Positions 44,423-53,487 of a DNA stretch of 64,000 nt are shown here, piece by piece. Each line of letters begins with the position of its first letter. The stretch's first letter is position 1. Source of the DNA: an uncultured Pelagibacteraceae bacterium. Lineage in GTDB: Bacteria; Pseudomonadota; Alphaproteobacteria; Pelagibacterales; Pelagibacteraceae. The stretch lies in assembly GCA_902528135.1 (NCBI GenBank), contig CABZRS010000001.1, positions 62,001-126,000 of the forward strand. The letters run 5' to 3'. The position numbers were made by a program, and so were the translations under genes. Under the pieces are notes generated by a model, which searched no databases, was not told the DNA's origin, and was given only the letters and a program-made list of their open reading frames with translations.

Positions 44423-45556
44423 ATGATTAAAGACAAAAAATCTTTGAAGGTAAAAAAATCACCTTCAAGACGTAAGTTCTTTAAAGCTGCTGCTGCAACG
44501 GGTGTTGCTGCTGTTGCTGCATCATCTTTAGCTGCTCCAGCTGTTGCTGCTGAAAGAATAGAAGCATCAATGGTTGCTACTTGGGGAAGAGATTTTCCAG
44601 GTCTAGGAACAGGAGCACAAAGATTTGCACAAAGAATAACAGACATGAGTGACGGTAGAATACAAGTTACTTACTATGCTGCTAACGAAAGAGTTAAAGC
44701 TTTTGACTCATTTGATGAAGTAGCATCAGGTAACTCTCAAATGTATCATGCCGCTGACTATTACTGGGTAAAGAAAAATCCTGCTTGGGGTTACTTTACT
44801 GCAGTACCTTTTGGTTTCACTTACACTGAAATGAATGCTTGGATCAGATTTGCTGGTGGTCAAGAGTTATGGGACGAACTAGCAGATGGTTTTGGTCTTA
44901 AAAACTTCATGTGTGGTGATACAGGAGTTCAAATGGGTGGATGGTTTAACAAAAAAATCAGAAGTCCAAATGACTTTAAAGGTTTAAAAATGCGTATGCC
45001 TGGTTTAGGTGGACAAGTAATTGGTAAACTTGGAGGTTCTCCAGTTTCACTACCTGGTGGACAGATTTATGAAAACTTAGTTTCTGGTGCAATCGATGCA
45101 ACAGAGTGGGTTGGTCCATGGAATGACGAAGCTATGAAATTCCAAGAAGCTGCTAAATACTACTACTATCCTGGTATGCACGAGCCTGGATCAATGTTAG
45201 CATGTGGAACTAATAAGTCTTGGTTCACAAGCTTATCTAAAGCTGACCAATTATTAATCGAAGCTGCTGCAGCAATGGAAAATGACGTTATGATGTCTGA
45301 GTACAATGCTAAAAATGGTGCAGCACTTGCAAGATTGATTAATGATCATGGTGTTAAACTAGAGAAGTTTAGCGACAAGGTTTATGACGGTTTTGGAAAA
45401 GCAGCAGAGGAAGTCTTTGAGGAGACAAGAGCGAGTAGTGGTCTTGCTGAAAGAATCCATACAAGTTTCTTAAAAGCTAGAAAAGAAATTGGTGCTTGGA
45501 CAAACCTATCAGACTCACCTTACATTCAGCAAAGAAACAGAGTGCTAGGAATGTAA
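44423..45556 (+). CDS. TRAP transporter substrate-binding protein, 2-oxoacid (TakP-like)
   Basis: 377 aa. Twin-arginine signal SRRKFFKAAAATG followed by AVAASSLAAPAVAA, so it is exported folded. The mature part closely follows the TakP pattern of Rhodobacter: LGTGAQRFAQRI, MYHAADYYWVKKNPAWGYF, CGDTGVQMGGWFNKK, KMRMPGLGGQVIGKLG (Arg for the carboxylate), and AIDATEWVGPWNDEAM. TakP binds pyruvate and other 2-oxoacids with a metal ion, so uptake of 2-oxoacids is likely. Strong ribosome-binding site (gaggagaa). A terminator separates it from the membrane subunits. Confidence 0.93.
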   Translation: MIKDKKSLKVKKSPSRRKFFKAAAATGVAAVAASSLAAPAVAAERIEASMVATWGRDFPGLGTGAQRFAQRITDMSDGRIQVTYYAANERVKAFDSFDEVASGNSQMYHAADYYWVKKNPAWGYFTAVPFGFTYTEMNAWIRFAGGQELWDELADGFGLKNFMCGDTGVQMGGWFNKKIRSPNDFKGLKMRMPGLGGQVIGKLGGSPVSLPGGQIYENLVSGAIDATEWVGPWNDEAMKFQEAAKYYYYPGMHEPGSMLACGTNKSWFTSLSKADQLLIEAAAAMENDVMMSEYNAKNGAALARLINDHGVKLEKFSDKVYDGFGKAAEEVFEETRASSGLAERIHTSFLKARKEIGAWTNLSDSPYIQQRNRVLGM

Positions 45557-45576
45557 TTACGTTTTTTATGTAATTG

Positions 45577-45605
45577 AAAGGGCCCTTAATTGGGCCCTTT
45601 TTTTT
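45577..45605 (+). terminator. Rho-independent terminator after the TRAP binding-protein gene
   Basis: 9-bp stem AAAGGGCCC / GGGCCCTTT with loop TTAATT and an uninterrupted run of T (8 including the stem end). It lies 20 bases after the stop codon and 40 before the small-permease gene, so most transcripts should end here and binding protein will exceed membrane subunits. Confidence 0.9.
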
Positions 45606-45645
45606 ATGTTTAATAAAAGTTAAAATTTAGTATTTAGAATAACTA

Positions 45646-46695
45646 ATGGACGCCAAAAGTAAAAGTATTCATCTTTATTTAAGAATTATAAGCTATTCAG
45701 TGATAGCTTTTACATTAGCTTTTTTATTAAACAACCTTCTTACTGTTTGGGCAGAATGGCCTGGTGTAAGAAAAATTTTCTCTCACTACGAATTGTTTGG
45801 TCATAAACAAAAATCATTACAGGGATCAGACTTAAATCTTGGTTATATGCAAATTGGATTATATCTGATTTGTATAGGACTTCTGATTTTTTACGTATTT
45901 AAAACATATTCCCAAACTTTAGAAACAGACTCAGAAATATTATCAAAATTTTCAGCTTACATAGTGAGGTCATCTTTTTGGGCCGTATTCTTAGTTGGTT
46001 TGGCTGATTTTATTATATCTTTTATGGTTGTTGAAAGATTATGGGAAACAATATTTAGTCCAGAAGTTAAAGCCTTTATGGTCAAAGCTCCTGAAAGGAT
46101 AACATTTATACACTTTCCAATTATAGCAGTTTCGTTCATTATTGGTTACTTTACTAAATCTGTCGGTTTTATCTGGCTAGCAGTTTTAGTTGTCTTAAGT
46201 GAATTTTTTATAGTTTTATCAAGATTTATATTTTCATACGAACAAGCTTTTCAAGGAGATCTTGTAAGGTTTTGGTACGCAGCATTATATTTATTTGCAA
46301 GTGCTTACGCATTAATACACGAAGGTCATGTTAGAGTTGATGTTTTATACTCTAATTTTAGTGAAAGGAAAAAAGCATGGACTAATGCAATTGGTTCTGC
46401 AGTACTTGGGGTACCACTTTGTTTAATTGTTATTTTTTTAGGGTTAAATGGAAAAGCAAGTATTATTAATGGACCAGTGGTTGCTTTTGAAGTAACACAG
46501 CAGGGTTCTAATGGATTATATTTACTTTATTTAATGGCAGTGTATCTAGCAGTATTCGCTATTACGATGTTGTTACAGTTTACAAGTTTTTTTATGAGTA
46601 GCAGTTACAAGCTTCTGTTGAATGAGAATGAGTCGAAAATTTCAAATGTGAATAATACAAACGAAGTTAATGTAGAAAACATGGAAAGCCAATAG
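45646..46695 (+). CDS. TRAP transporter small permease (DctQ type), enlarged
   Basis: 349 aa, about twice the usual size. The DctQ-like four-helix core is in the C-terminal half (SRFIFSYEQAFQGDLVRFWYA and YALIHEGHVRVDVLYSNFSERKKAW, quoted in part). The N-terminal part adds about three to four hydrophobic segments (12-32, 65-85, 105-125, 150-165). Large Q subunits of this kind occur in TakQ-type systems. The last 25 residues are an Asn/Glu-rich tail. Its stop codon shares a base with the GTG start of the large permease. Confidence 0.88.
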   Translation: MDAKSKSIHLYLRIISYSVIAFTLAFLLNNLLTVWAEWPGVRKIFSHYELFGHKQKSLQGSDLNLGYMQIGLYLICIGLLIFYVFKTYSQTLETDSEILSKFSAYIVRSSFWAVFLVGLADFIISFMVVERLWETIFSPEVKAFMVKAPERITFIHFPIIAVSFIIGYFTKSVGFIWLAVLVVLSEFFIVLSRFIFSYEQAFQGDLVRFWYAALYLFASAYALIHEGHVRVDVLYSNFSERKKAWTNAIGSAVLGVPLCLIVIFLGLNGKASIINGPVVAFEVTQQGSNGLYLLYLMAVYLAVFAITMLLQFTSFFMSSSYKLLLNENESKISNVNNTNEVNVENMESQ

Positions 46696-49346
46696 TGGAA
46701 TTATTTTTCTTAGCAGTTTTGGTTTTAATTATGATTGTTGCTCTTGCATCTGGTTACCCAGTTGCATTTGCTCTACCAGGTTCAGCTATAATATCTATAG
46801 GTTTAGCGGCCTTTTTTGGCTATTTATTTGAGGGAGATGCTGATGCATTCTTCGCAGTAGATGGGCCAATTGAATGGCTTGTTGCTGGAATAACTAATTT
46901 TAGAAGTAACTATTGGGATGTAGAAACAGACACCTTAATTGCAATTCCTTTATTCATTTTTATGGGAATTATGCTTCAAAAATCTAAAATTGCTGAAGAT
47001 TTATTAATTACAATGGGTCAGTTATTTGGTCCAATTCCAGGAGGTTTAGGTATCTCAGTTATATTTGTTGGTGCTTTATTGGCTGCAACGACAGGTATTG
47101 TAGGAGCAACAGTAATTGCAATGGGATTAATCTCATTACCAACAATGTTGAATAACAATTATGACAGAAAACTTGCAAGTGGAATTGTATGTTCCTCTGG
47201 AACACTTGGACAAATTATTCCTCCATCTATCGTATTGATTATTATTGCAGACCAATTAGCGAGTGCGTCTGATGTTGCAAATAATATGAGACAGAATGAT
47301 TACAAAGCTTTAACTGGTGAATTTAACATGCCAGGTGAATTTAGAGTTGGATCATCAAGTGCTGGGGACATGTTCCTTGGCGCACTTTTGCCGGGATTAG
47401 TATTGGTAGCTCTTTATATGATTTATGTTTTCTTCTATGCAAGAATCAAAAAAGGAGTTGCGCCGCCAGTTCCATTTAAGGGTGAATTTAATTTTAGATT
47501 TTGGATGAGAGTAATTGTTATTATTATTCCACCTCTTGCATTAATATTTGCAGTTTTAGGTTCTATATTAATGGGTATTGCAACTGTTAACCAAGCTGGT
47601 TCTATTGGTGCCATAGGTGCAACACTAATGGCAGGTTACAGATTATTTGAAGGAAAGAAAAGTGCCTTTTATCCTCTTTTACTTATTATAGGTTCGTTGA
47701 TACCAATCACTTTTTTCGCCTCAAATTATGAACTCAACATAAAAAATTTAGAAGAAAGAGATATTGGAGCAATATACGCAACTGCTTTCTTTGTTATCCT
47801 TCTTGTAATCGGAATATCATGGAGCTTCTGGAGAACTTATAAAACAGAGAATGTTTTAAAAGAGGTTGTTACTGAGACTTGTATAACTACTTCAATGGTA
47901 TTTATCATTCTTTTAGGAGCTGCGATGCTTACTTCTGGATTTAGAGCGTTTGGTGGTGAGGAATTAGTCAGAGATTTCTTACAGGATTTACCTGGTGGAT
48001 TTTGGACTCAGTTTGTAGTTGTTATGATTGTAATATTTTTACTGGGTTTCTTTTTAGATTTTATTGAAATTGCTGTTGTTGTTGTTCCAATAATTGCACC
48101 AATATTGTTGGCTGAAACAGGAGCTAATGTAACGGCAGTTTGGTTAGGAGTTATGATTGGAGTGAACTTACAAACTTCTTTTCTAACCCCACCATTTGGA
48201 TTTGCATTATTTTATTTAAAAGGTGTAGCTCCAAAAGTAGTGCAAACACTAGATATTTGGAAAGGCGTTGTACCATTCATAGTTCTTCAGCTTATTGGTT
48301 TAGCTATTGTTGGTTCTTATCCATCACTTGTGAATTATCTTCCTAACAGAGTTTATTTAACTTCAAATGTAGCACCACCACCAATGAATCCTAAGCTACA
48401 GTATTGTCTACAAGAATATAAATTTGCAAATTATACAAATAATGCGGATTTAATAAAGAATAGTATTGACGATTTTGACTCAATTATACTTGCAAATTTA
48501 CCAGCTGATAAACTAAGTTATTTCCAACGTCACGTAGATAATTCAAATTACACTTTCGAATTAGTTGATGAAGTCAAAAGTGCAGAAGCTATTTATAACG
48601 ACTATGCCGTTGATTATAGAGACTTGCATTTTAAGACTAGAAAAAAGCAGAAGAAAATTTCTAAACTCAATAAAAAAATTGATAAATATAAAGCCGAAAT
48701 TAGAAATTTAGATGATGATGAGGTTTCAGAAAAAAATAAAATTGAACAAAGAATTGAAAATGTAAAACTTGAAATTGAAGAAATCGCCAATTCAATTTCA
48801 AAAGACTGGAAACCAAAGAATGATGAATTTAATAAGATTAATAAAGCTAAAAATTTAGCTGTTAAAAAATATCGTAAAACAGCAGATAATGCATACGATG
48901 ATTTAATGCTTATTAAATTATTTATTTTAGATGGAGAAAAATTTGAAGAATTGAGTAATGATATTAAAATTCTTAAATCTAAAATTGATAATCGAGGTTA
49001 TCTAGATGCTATAGATCATATTGACAATATGTTTGACAAAGTTGGAGAAATATCAGGTTCAGATGAATTTGCAGATAAATTAGATTACTTGATAACTATT
49101 ATGGATGAAGATGAAAAAGATCCCGATCAAATTGCAAAAATAGCTAATGAGACTTATGCACATTTTGATAAAGAGGTAAGTTGGAGAAATGAATTTCAAA
49201 AAAAATATATTGATAGAATAAATAATCACTTACAGGTACTAAGCGATAATATTGGCTTAAGGTTACAGCAAAAACTCACTAAAGAACAAGCGATTTATGT
49301 TTCGAGATGTAATTCAGTGCACAGAGATATTTCTTTAAACTTTTAG
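46695..49346 (+). CDS. TRAP transporter large permease (DctM type) with soluble coiled-coil C-terminus
   Basis: 883 aa starting with GTG at 46695. Residues about 1-545 are the DctM membrane part: FALPGSAIISIGLAAFF, IPLFIFMGIMLQKSKIAEDLL, GIVCSSGTLGQIIPPSIVLI, FIEIAVVVVPIIAPILL, and LQTSFLTPPFGFALFYLKG. From about 550 the protein has no membrane segments: a soluble domain follows with a highly charged coiled-coil stretch (about 645-740, KKQKKISKLNKKIDKYKAEI type) and further helices to 883. Usual DctM proteins are 425-650 aa, so the extra 330 or so residues are exceptional; no frameshift or stop separates the parts. Likely substrate 2-oxoacids, from the TakP-like partner. Confidence 0.9.
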   Translation: MELFFLAVLVLIMIVALASGYPVAFALPGSAIISIGLAAFFGYLFEGDADAFFAVDGPIEWLVAGITNFRSNYWDVETDTLIAIPLFIFMGIMLQKSKIAEDLLITMGQLFGPIPGGLGISVIFVGALLAATTGIVGATVIAMGLISLPTMLNNNYDRKLASGIVCSSGTLGQIIPPSIVLIIIADQLASASDVANNMRQNDYKALTGEFNMPGEFRVGSSSAGDMFLGALLPGLVLVALYMIYVFFYARIKKGVAPPVPFKGEFNFRFWMRVIVIIIPPLALIFAVLGSILMGIATVNQAGSIGAIGATLMAGYRLFEGKKSAFYPLLLIIGSLIPITFFASNYELNIKNLEERDIGAIYATAFFVILLVIGISWSFWRTYKTENVLKEVVTETCITTSMVFIILLGAAMLTSGFRAFGGEELVRDFLQDLPGGFWTQFVVVMIVIFLLGFFLDFIEIAVVVVPIIAPILLAETGANVTAVWLGVMIGVNLQTSFLTPPFGFALFYLKGVAPKVVQTLDIWKGVVPFIVLQLIGLAIVGSYPSLVNYLPNRVYLTSNVAPPPMNPKLQYCLQEYKFANYTNNADLIKNSIDDFDSIILANLPADKLSYFQRHVDNSNYTFELVDEVKSAEAIYNDYAVDYRDLHFKTRKKQKKISKLNKKIDKYKAEIRNLDDDEVSEKNKIEQRIENVKLEIEEIANSISKDWKPKNDEFNKINKAKNLAVKKYRKTADNAYDDLMLIKLFILDGEKFEELSNDIKILKSKIDNRGYLDAIDHIDNMFDKVGEISGSDEFADKLDYLITIMDEDEKDPDQIAKIANETYAHFDKEVSWRNEFQKKYIDRINNHLQVLSDNIGLRLQQKLTKEQAIYVSRCNSVHRDISLNF

Positions 49347-50363
49347 TTAATTTGTAATTTGATCAATTATTTTTGATCTTTTGTATAATCCCAAGCCCTC
49401 AGCTTTATGTTTTAACTTGTTATATTCAGACTTTAAGTTTTCAGTATTTACATTAATTTTATTTCCAATTTCAATTATTGATCCAATGATTGGATCAATT
49501 TCTAGGGGACGTTTTGCGTGTAAATCTTGAGTAGTTGATGGTTTGTGGCCTTTTATTGAAATTGCTGCCTTAATTCTATGATCTATCGAAACATTAAATT
49601 TAACGCCAATTTTTTCTCCCACTGATTGACATTCTTCCATCAATTTTTTCACTATTTTTAACAGTTCTGGGTCGTTACCAATTTCATCTAAAGATTTATC
49701 GTGTAGTGCACTCACAATATTAAACGAGCAATTACCCCAGAGCTTTATCCAAATTTCATCTCTTAGATTACTTTTTTGTGGAGCTTTTAAACCTCCTGCA
49801 ATTAATAAGTCTGCAATAATTTTAAGTCTTTCTGATTTTGACCCATCTGGTTCGCCTAATGTAAATCTTTCACCACCATTGTGTTTAATAACACCAGGTT
49901 TAGTAATTTCAGCTGCTGGATAAACTACACATCCAAGAGCTCTTGAAGGCCTCAAAGAATTCCAAATTTTACCATCAGGATCAACACTATCTATGTGTTT
50001 CTCATCTAAGTTTGTCCCCGTGTTAGCTTTATGAAAATACCACCATGGTAAGCCATTCACAGCAGATATTATAGTTGTATTTTCTCCAATTAAGCTTTGA
50101 AGAGACTCTACTATATTAGAAATTGCATGAGCTTTTACTGAAATAAAAATATAATCTTGAATTCCAAGTTCTTTGGGATCATCTGTTACTTTTAATTTAA
50201 AGTTTTCTGTTTTATCTTTTTTAATTAATGTTAAACCATTTTCCTCGATAGCTTTTTTGTGTGGACCTCTAGCTATAAGTGATAAATCAATATTATTTTT
50301 ACTTAAACATGCAGCTAAATATCCACCAATTGATCCTGCACCAAATATACAAACTTTTATCAT
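49347..50363 (-). CDS. Ketopantoate reductase (PanE/ApbA) family protein
   Basis: 338 aa. N-terminal NADP site VCIFGAGSIGGYLAACL, SVKAHAISNIVESL, and the C-terminal ApbA domain with KLWGNCSFNIVSALH, GVKFNVSIDHRI and the HKPSTTQDLHAKRPLEIDPI segment containing the Lys/Ser/Glu contacts. The family reduces 2-dehydropantoate, but many members act on other 2-oxo acids; the operon context (acyl-CoA ligase, gamma-glutamyltransferase) argues for a catabolic role instead of pantothenate synthesis. One-base overlap with the ligase gene. Confidence 0.88.
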   Translation of the reverse strand: MIKVCIFGAGSIGGYLAACLSKNNIDLSLIARGPHKKAIEENGLTLIKKDKTENFKLKVTDDPKELGIQDYIFISVKAHAISNIVESLQSLIGENTTIISAVNGLPWWYFHKANTGTNLDEKHIDSVDPDGKIWNSLRPSRALGCVVYPAAEITKPGVIKHNGGERFTLGEPDGSKSERLKIIADLLIAGGLKAPQKSNLRDEIWIKLWGNCSFNIVSALHDKSLDEIGNDPELLKIVKKLMEECQSVGEKIGVKFNVSIDHRIKAAISIKGHKPSTTQDLHAKRPLEIDPIIGSIIEIGNKINVNTENLKSEYNKLKHKAEGLGLYKRSKIIDQITN

Positions 50364-51871
50364 TAATTATTTAAACCAAATTTTTTTGCTAAAACATTTC
50401 TTTGTAATTTTCCTGTTGCTCCTTTTGGAATTTCTTCAACAAAAAAAATTTTTTTTGGTATTTTAAACTTAGCAAGTTTTTCTTTTGCATATTCTAAAAC
50501 ATCATTTTCTGAACATATCTCACCGCTTTTTATTATAATTGCACTAGCAATGTTTTCTCCAAGCATTTTGTCTTCATACCCAAAACAAACTGCTTGATCT
50601 ATTAATGGATGGTCCATTAATACATTATCAACTTCTAATGGAGATATTTTTTCTCCACCTTTATTAATTATTTCTTTCAATCTTCCTGAAATCTTTAAAT
50701 AACCCTCATTATCGAAATAACCTTGATCGCCAGTTCTAAACCAACCATTGGTAAAACTTGTTTTGTTTGCATCTTCATTATTATCGTATCCAAGAGTTAC
50801 ATTTTCACCTTTTATACACACTTCTCCTTCATCACCTTGTTTTAGCACTTCCCCATTTTCATTCATAATGCATACCTCTGGACCTGCTGGAAGGCCTACA
50901 AATCCTGCTTTTTGTTGCTTAGGTGGTAATGGATTAGAAGTCATCTGATGAGTAGCTTCTGTCATACCGTATGCTTCAATTACTGGACAACTAAAAACAT
51001 CATTTAAATCATTAAATACTGCTGGTGGTAAAGATGCAGATGATGACCTAATTAATCTTAGTTCTAGCCCCTTAGCAATTTCTAAATTTTTATGTGCTCT
51101 TAACAAAATAGTTTGATGCATTGTGGGTACTCCAGAGTACCAAGTTATTTTTTCTGATTTAGCTATATCTAAAAACTTGATAGCATTAAAACCATTTGAT
51201 GCACATACAGATGCACCAGCTTTCATTGATGAAGCTAAAATAGCTATTAGACCATGTATATGAAAAAGTGGCATAATATTAAGACAATGGTCATTTTCTG
51301 AAAGATTTAAACTTTTAGAAATATTTTCTGCTGAAGAAAAAATATTTTTATTTGTTAAAGGAACAATCTTTGGTCTCGATGTAGTACCAGAAGTGTGTAG
51401 CACTAATGCTTCATCATTTTCTTTGGGTAAAGAATATTCACTTTCTTTTTCGTAAATATTAAATATTCCTGAAGGTCCATCCTTTTCAGGATTAATTTCA
51501 CATAATTCTATTTTTAATTTTTTTGCTACATCTACAACTGGATTTTCAGAATTTTTCTCAACCAAAACAATTTTTGGATTTAAATCTTTTAAATAAAATT
51601 CATACTCCTCAGATTTATATGATGGATTTAAAGGGGCAGCAGACATATAGCTTGAAATAGCCAAAAAACTTGAAGCCATGTATGGTCCATTTGGTAAAAC
51701 TATCGCTGCTCTATCTTTGTTTGATAATCCATTTCCAGCCAGTTGTTTAGAAATTTTATTGATAAATAATTTTAAATCTTTGTAACTTAGTTTTGAACTG
51801 ATTTCAGAGGTTAGAGCAATATTTTCATCATCCACATTTTCAAAAATGTTTCTAACAATTCTTTTTGACAT
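50363..51871 (-). CDS. AMP-dependent acyl-CoA ligase (oxalyl-CoA synthetase/Pcs60-like)
   Basis: 502 aa, ANL superfamily. P-loop LVLHTSGTTSRPKIVPLT, IEAYGMTEATHQMTSNPLPP, GWFRTGDQGYFDNEGYLKISGR and the C-terminal catalytic Lys in IPKGATGKLQRNVL. The segment AAPLNPSYKSEEYEFYLKDL is characteristic of the branch that includes peroxisomal Pcs60 and plant oxalyl-CoA synthetases, so a short dicarboxylic acid is a possible substrate; sequence alone does not settle it. Lies 3 bases behind the GGT gene and overlaps the PanE-like gene by one base. Confidence 0.88.
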   Translation of the reverse strand: MSKRIVRNIFENVDDENIALTSEISSKLSYKDLKLFINKISKQLAGNGLSNKDRAAIVLPNGPYMASSFLAISSYMSAAPLNPSYKSEEYEFYLKDLNPKIVLVEKNSENPVVDVAKKLKIELCEINPEKDGPSGIFNIYEKESEYSLPKENDEALVLHTSGTTSRPKIVPLTNKNIFSSAENISKSLNLSENDHCLNIMPLFHIHGLIAILASSMKAGASVCASNGFNAIKFLDIAKSEKITWYSGVPTMHQTILLRAHKNLEIAKGLELRLIRSSSASLPPAVFNDLNDVFSCPVIEAYGMTEATHQMTSNPLPPKQQKAGFVGLPAGPEVCIMNENGEVLKQGDEGEVCIKGENVTLGYDNNEDANKTSFTNGWFRTGDQGYFDNEGYLKISGRLKEIINKGGEKISPLEVDNVLMDHPLIDQAVCFGYEDKMLGENIASAIIIKSGEICSENDVLEYAKEKLAKFKIPKKIFFVEEIPKGATGKLQRNVLAKKFGLNN

Positions 51872-51874
51872 TAT

Positions 51875-53458
51875 TTAGTACCCTTTTGCGTAACCGTCTT
51901 TTCTAGGATCAGATCCTCCTAAAAGGTCCCCTTCTGATCGATTTATTTTAATAGCTTGACCTCCACCATGAGTACCATCAATATACTCAACATTATGACC
52001 GATTTCTTTCAATTCATTAAAAATTTGATTATCTACTGATTTTTCAAGCTTATAAATATTGTTAAAATGAAAAGCTCTTGGAAAACTTAAAGCCTCTTGA
52101 GGACCCATACCGTAATCAATCATATTATTTAAAACATGCACCTGTCCTACTGGTTGATATTGTCCTCCCATAACTCCATAACTCAAAGTTGCGTTGTTAT
52201 CTTTGTCAATGACCATACCTGGAATAATAGTGTGTAATGGTCTTTTTAAGCCCTCAATACAGTTTGGATGTCCATGCTCTACTCTGAAATTTGTACCCCT
52301 GTTATGTAAAAGTATTCCACTTTTATTTGTAGTGATACCTGATCCAAATACGTAACAAACTGAATTAATGATGGACACACTATTTAAGTCTTTATCTACA
52401 ACTGTTAGATAAATAGTTTCTGGGTGAGCTGGAATATTTAAGTCACCAACATCACTGCATGAATTGAGCTTAATTTTATTAAAAATATCCTCAATATTTT
52501 TATCACTTAAAATTTCATCTAAATCAAAATTTACAAAATTTGGATCGCCAAAGCTTGTTTCTTTAACTTTATAAGCTTGTTTTGTAACTTCGGCTTCAAG
52601 ATGAAATCTTTCTGTACTATTGAATTTATAGTTATGAATATTTAGTTTTTCTAACAATTTCATCATAATCAAAACAGTTACGCCAGGTCCATTTGGAGGA
52701 CATTGATGAATAAAATCACCCTTATAACTAGATTTTATTGTTTCTGATCTTATTGTGTTCTGTTTTGAAAAATCCTCAAAAGTATGAACACCCCCTAATT
52801 CACTTAAACTTTCAATTATATCTTTTGCAGTTTCACCCTCATAAAATTCTTTACTTCCTTTTTTACTAATTGCCTCTAATGTTTTTCCTAATGGAATATT
52901 TTTCATTAATTCATTTTCTTGATAAGTACGACCTTCTTTCAAAAAAATTTTTTTAGAATTTTCATTTCCATTAATTTTATTTAAGCTATTATGCCAAGCA
53001 TTTGACACTACTTTAGAAATCTTGTGACCATTTTTTGCAATTTCAATTGCACCTGTAAATAATTGTTCAAAATCTAATTTTCCAAATTCTTTATGAATAG
53101 TTTCCCAAGCATGAACTGCACCAGGAACCGTTACTGAATGAGGACTTGTTAATCCAATTTTATCTATATTTTTTTCCTTGAAGAAATCATAACTTAATTT
53201 CTCTGGTGCTAACCCAGATCCATTAAAAGATACTGCATCTTTATTATTCATTTTGACAATTGCAAAACAGTCTCCACCAATACTTGTTGCATTAGGCTCA
53301 ACTACAGATAAAACAATTGAAGCTGCTATAGAAGCATCTACTGCATTTCCACCCATTTTTAGTATTTTTAAGGCCTCTTCGGTCGCTAATGGATGAGAAG
53401 TTGCAGCCATAGCATTTGATGAGCGTGCATCTTTATCTTTTGTTGATTGATTATTCAT
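51875..53458 (-). CDS. Gamma-glutamyltransferase family protein
   Basis: 527 aa. Ntn-hydrolase proenzyme: large-subunit start AMAATSHPLATEEALKILKMGGNAVDASIA (quoted in part: GGNAVDASIA), VTVPGAVHAWETIHKEFG, and the putative processing/nucleophile Thr348 in HPETIYLTVVDKDLNSVS. The usual TTH at this site reads TIY. C-terminal GHNVEYIDGTHGGGQAIKI and the closing GGSDPRKDGYAKGY are typical. No signal peptide is evident, unlike periplasmic GGT, so it is probably cytoplasmic and may hydrolyse gamma-glutamyl or other amides. Heads a three-gene operon with the ligase and PanE-like genes; divergent from an MFS permease. Confidence 0.9.
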   Translation of the reverse strand: MNNQSTKDKDARSSNAMAATSHPLATEEALKILKMGGNAVDASIAASIVLSVVEPNATSIGGDCFAIVKMNNKDAVSFNGSGLAPEKLSYDFFKEKNIDKIGLTSPHSVTVPGAVHAWETIHKEFGKLDFEQLFTGAIEIAKNGHKISKVVSNAWHNSLNKINGNENSKKIFLKEGRTYQENELMKNIPLGKTLEAISKKGSKEFYEGETAKDIIESLSELGGVHTFEDFSKQNTIRSETIKSSYKGDFIHQCPPNGPGVTVLIMMKLLEKLNIHNYKFNSTERFHLEAEVTKQAYKVKETSFGDPNFVNFDLDEILSDKNIEDIFNKIKLNSCSDVGDLNIPAHPETIYLTVVDKDLNSVSIINSVCYVFGSGITTNKSGILLHNRGTNFRVEHGHPNCIEGLKRPLHTIIPGMVIDKDNNATLSYGVMGGQYQPVGQVHVLNNMIDYGMGPQEALSFPRAFHFNNIYKLEKSVDNQIFNELKEIGHNVEYIDGTHGGGQAIKINRSEGDLLGGSDPRKDGYAKGY

Positions 53459-53487
53459 AGTACAGATTAAATCTCAAAAATTTATAA

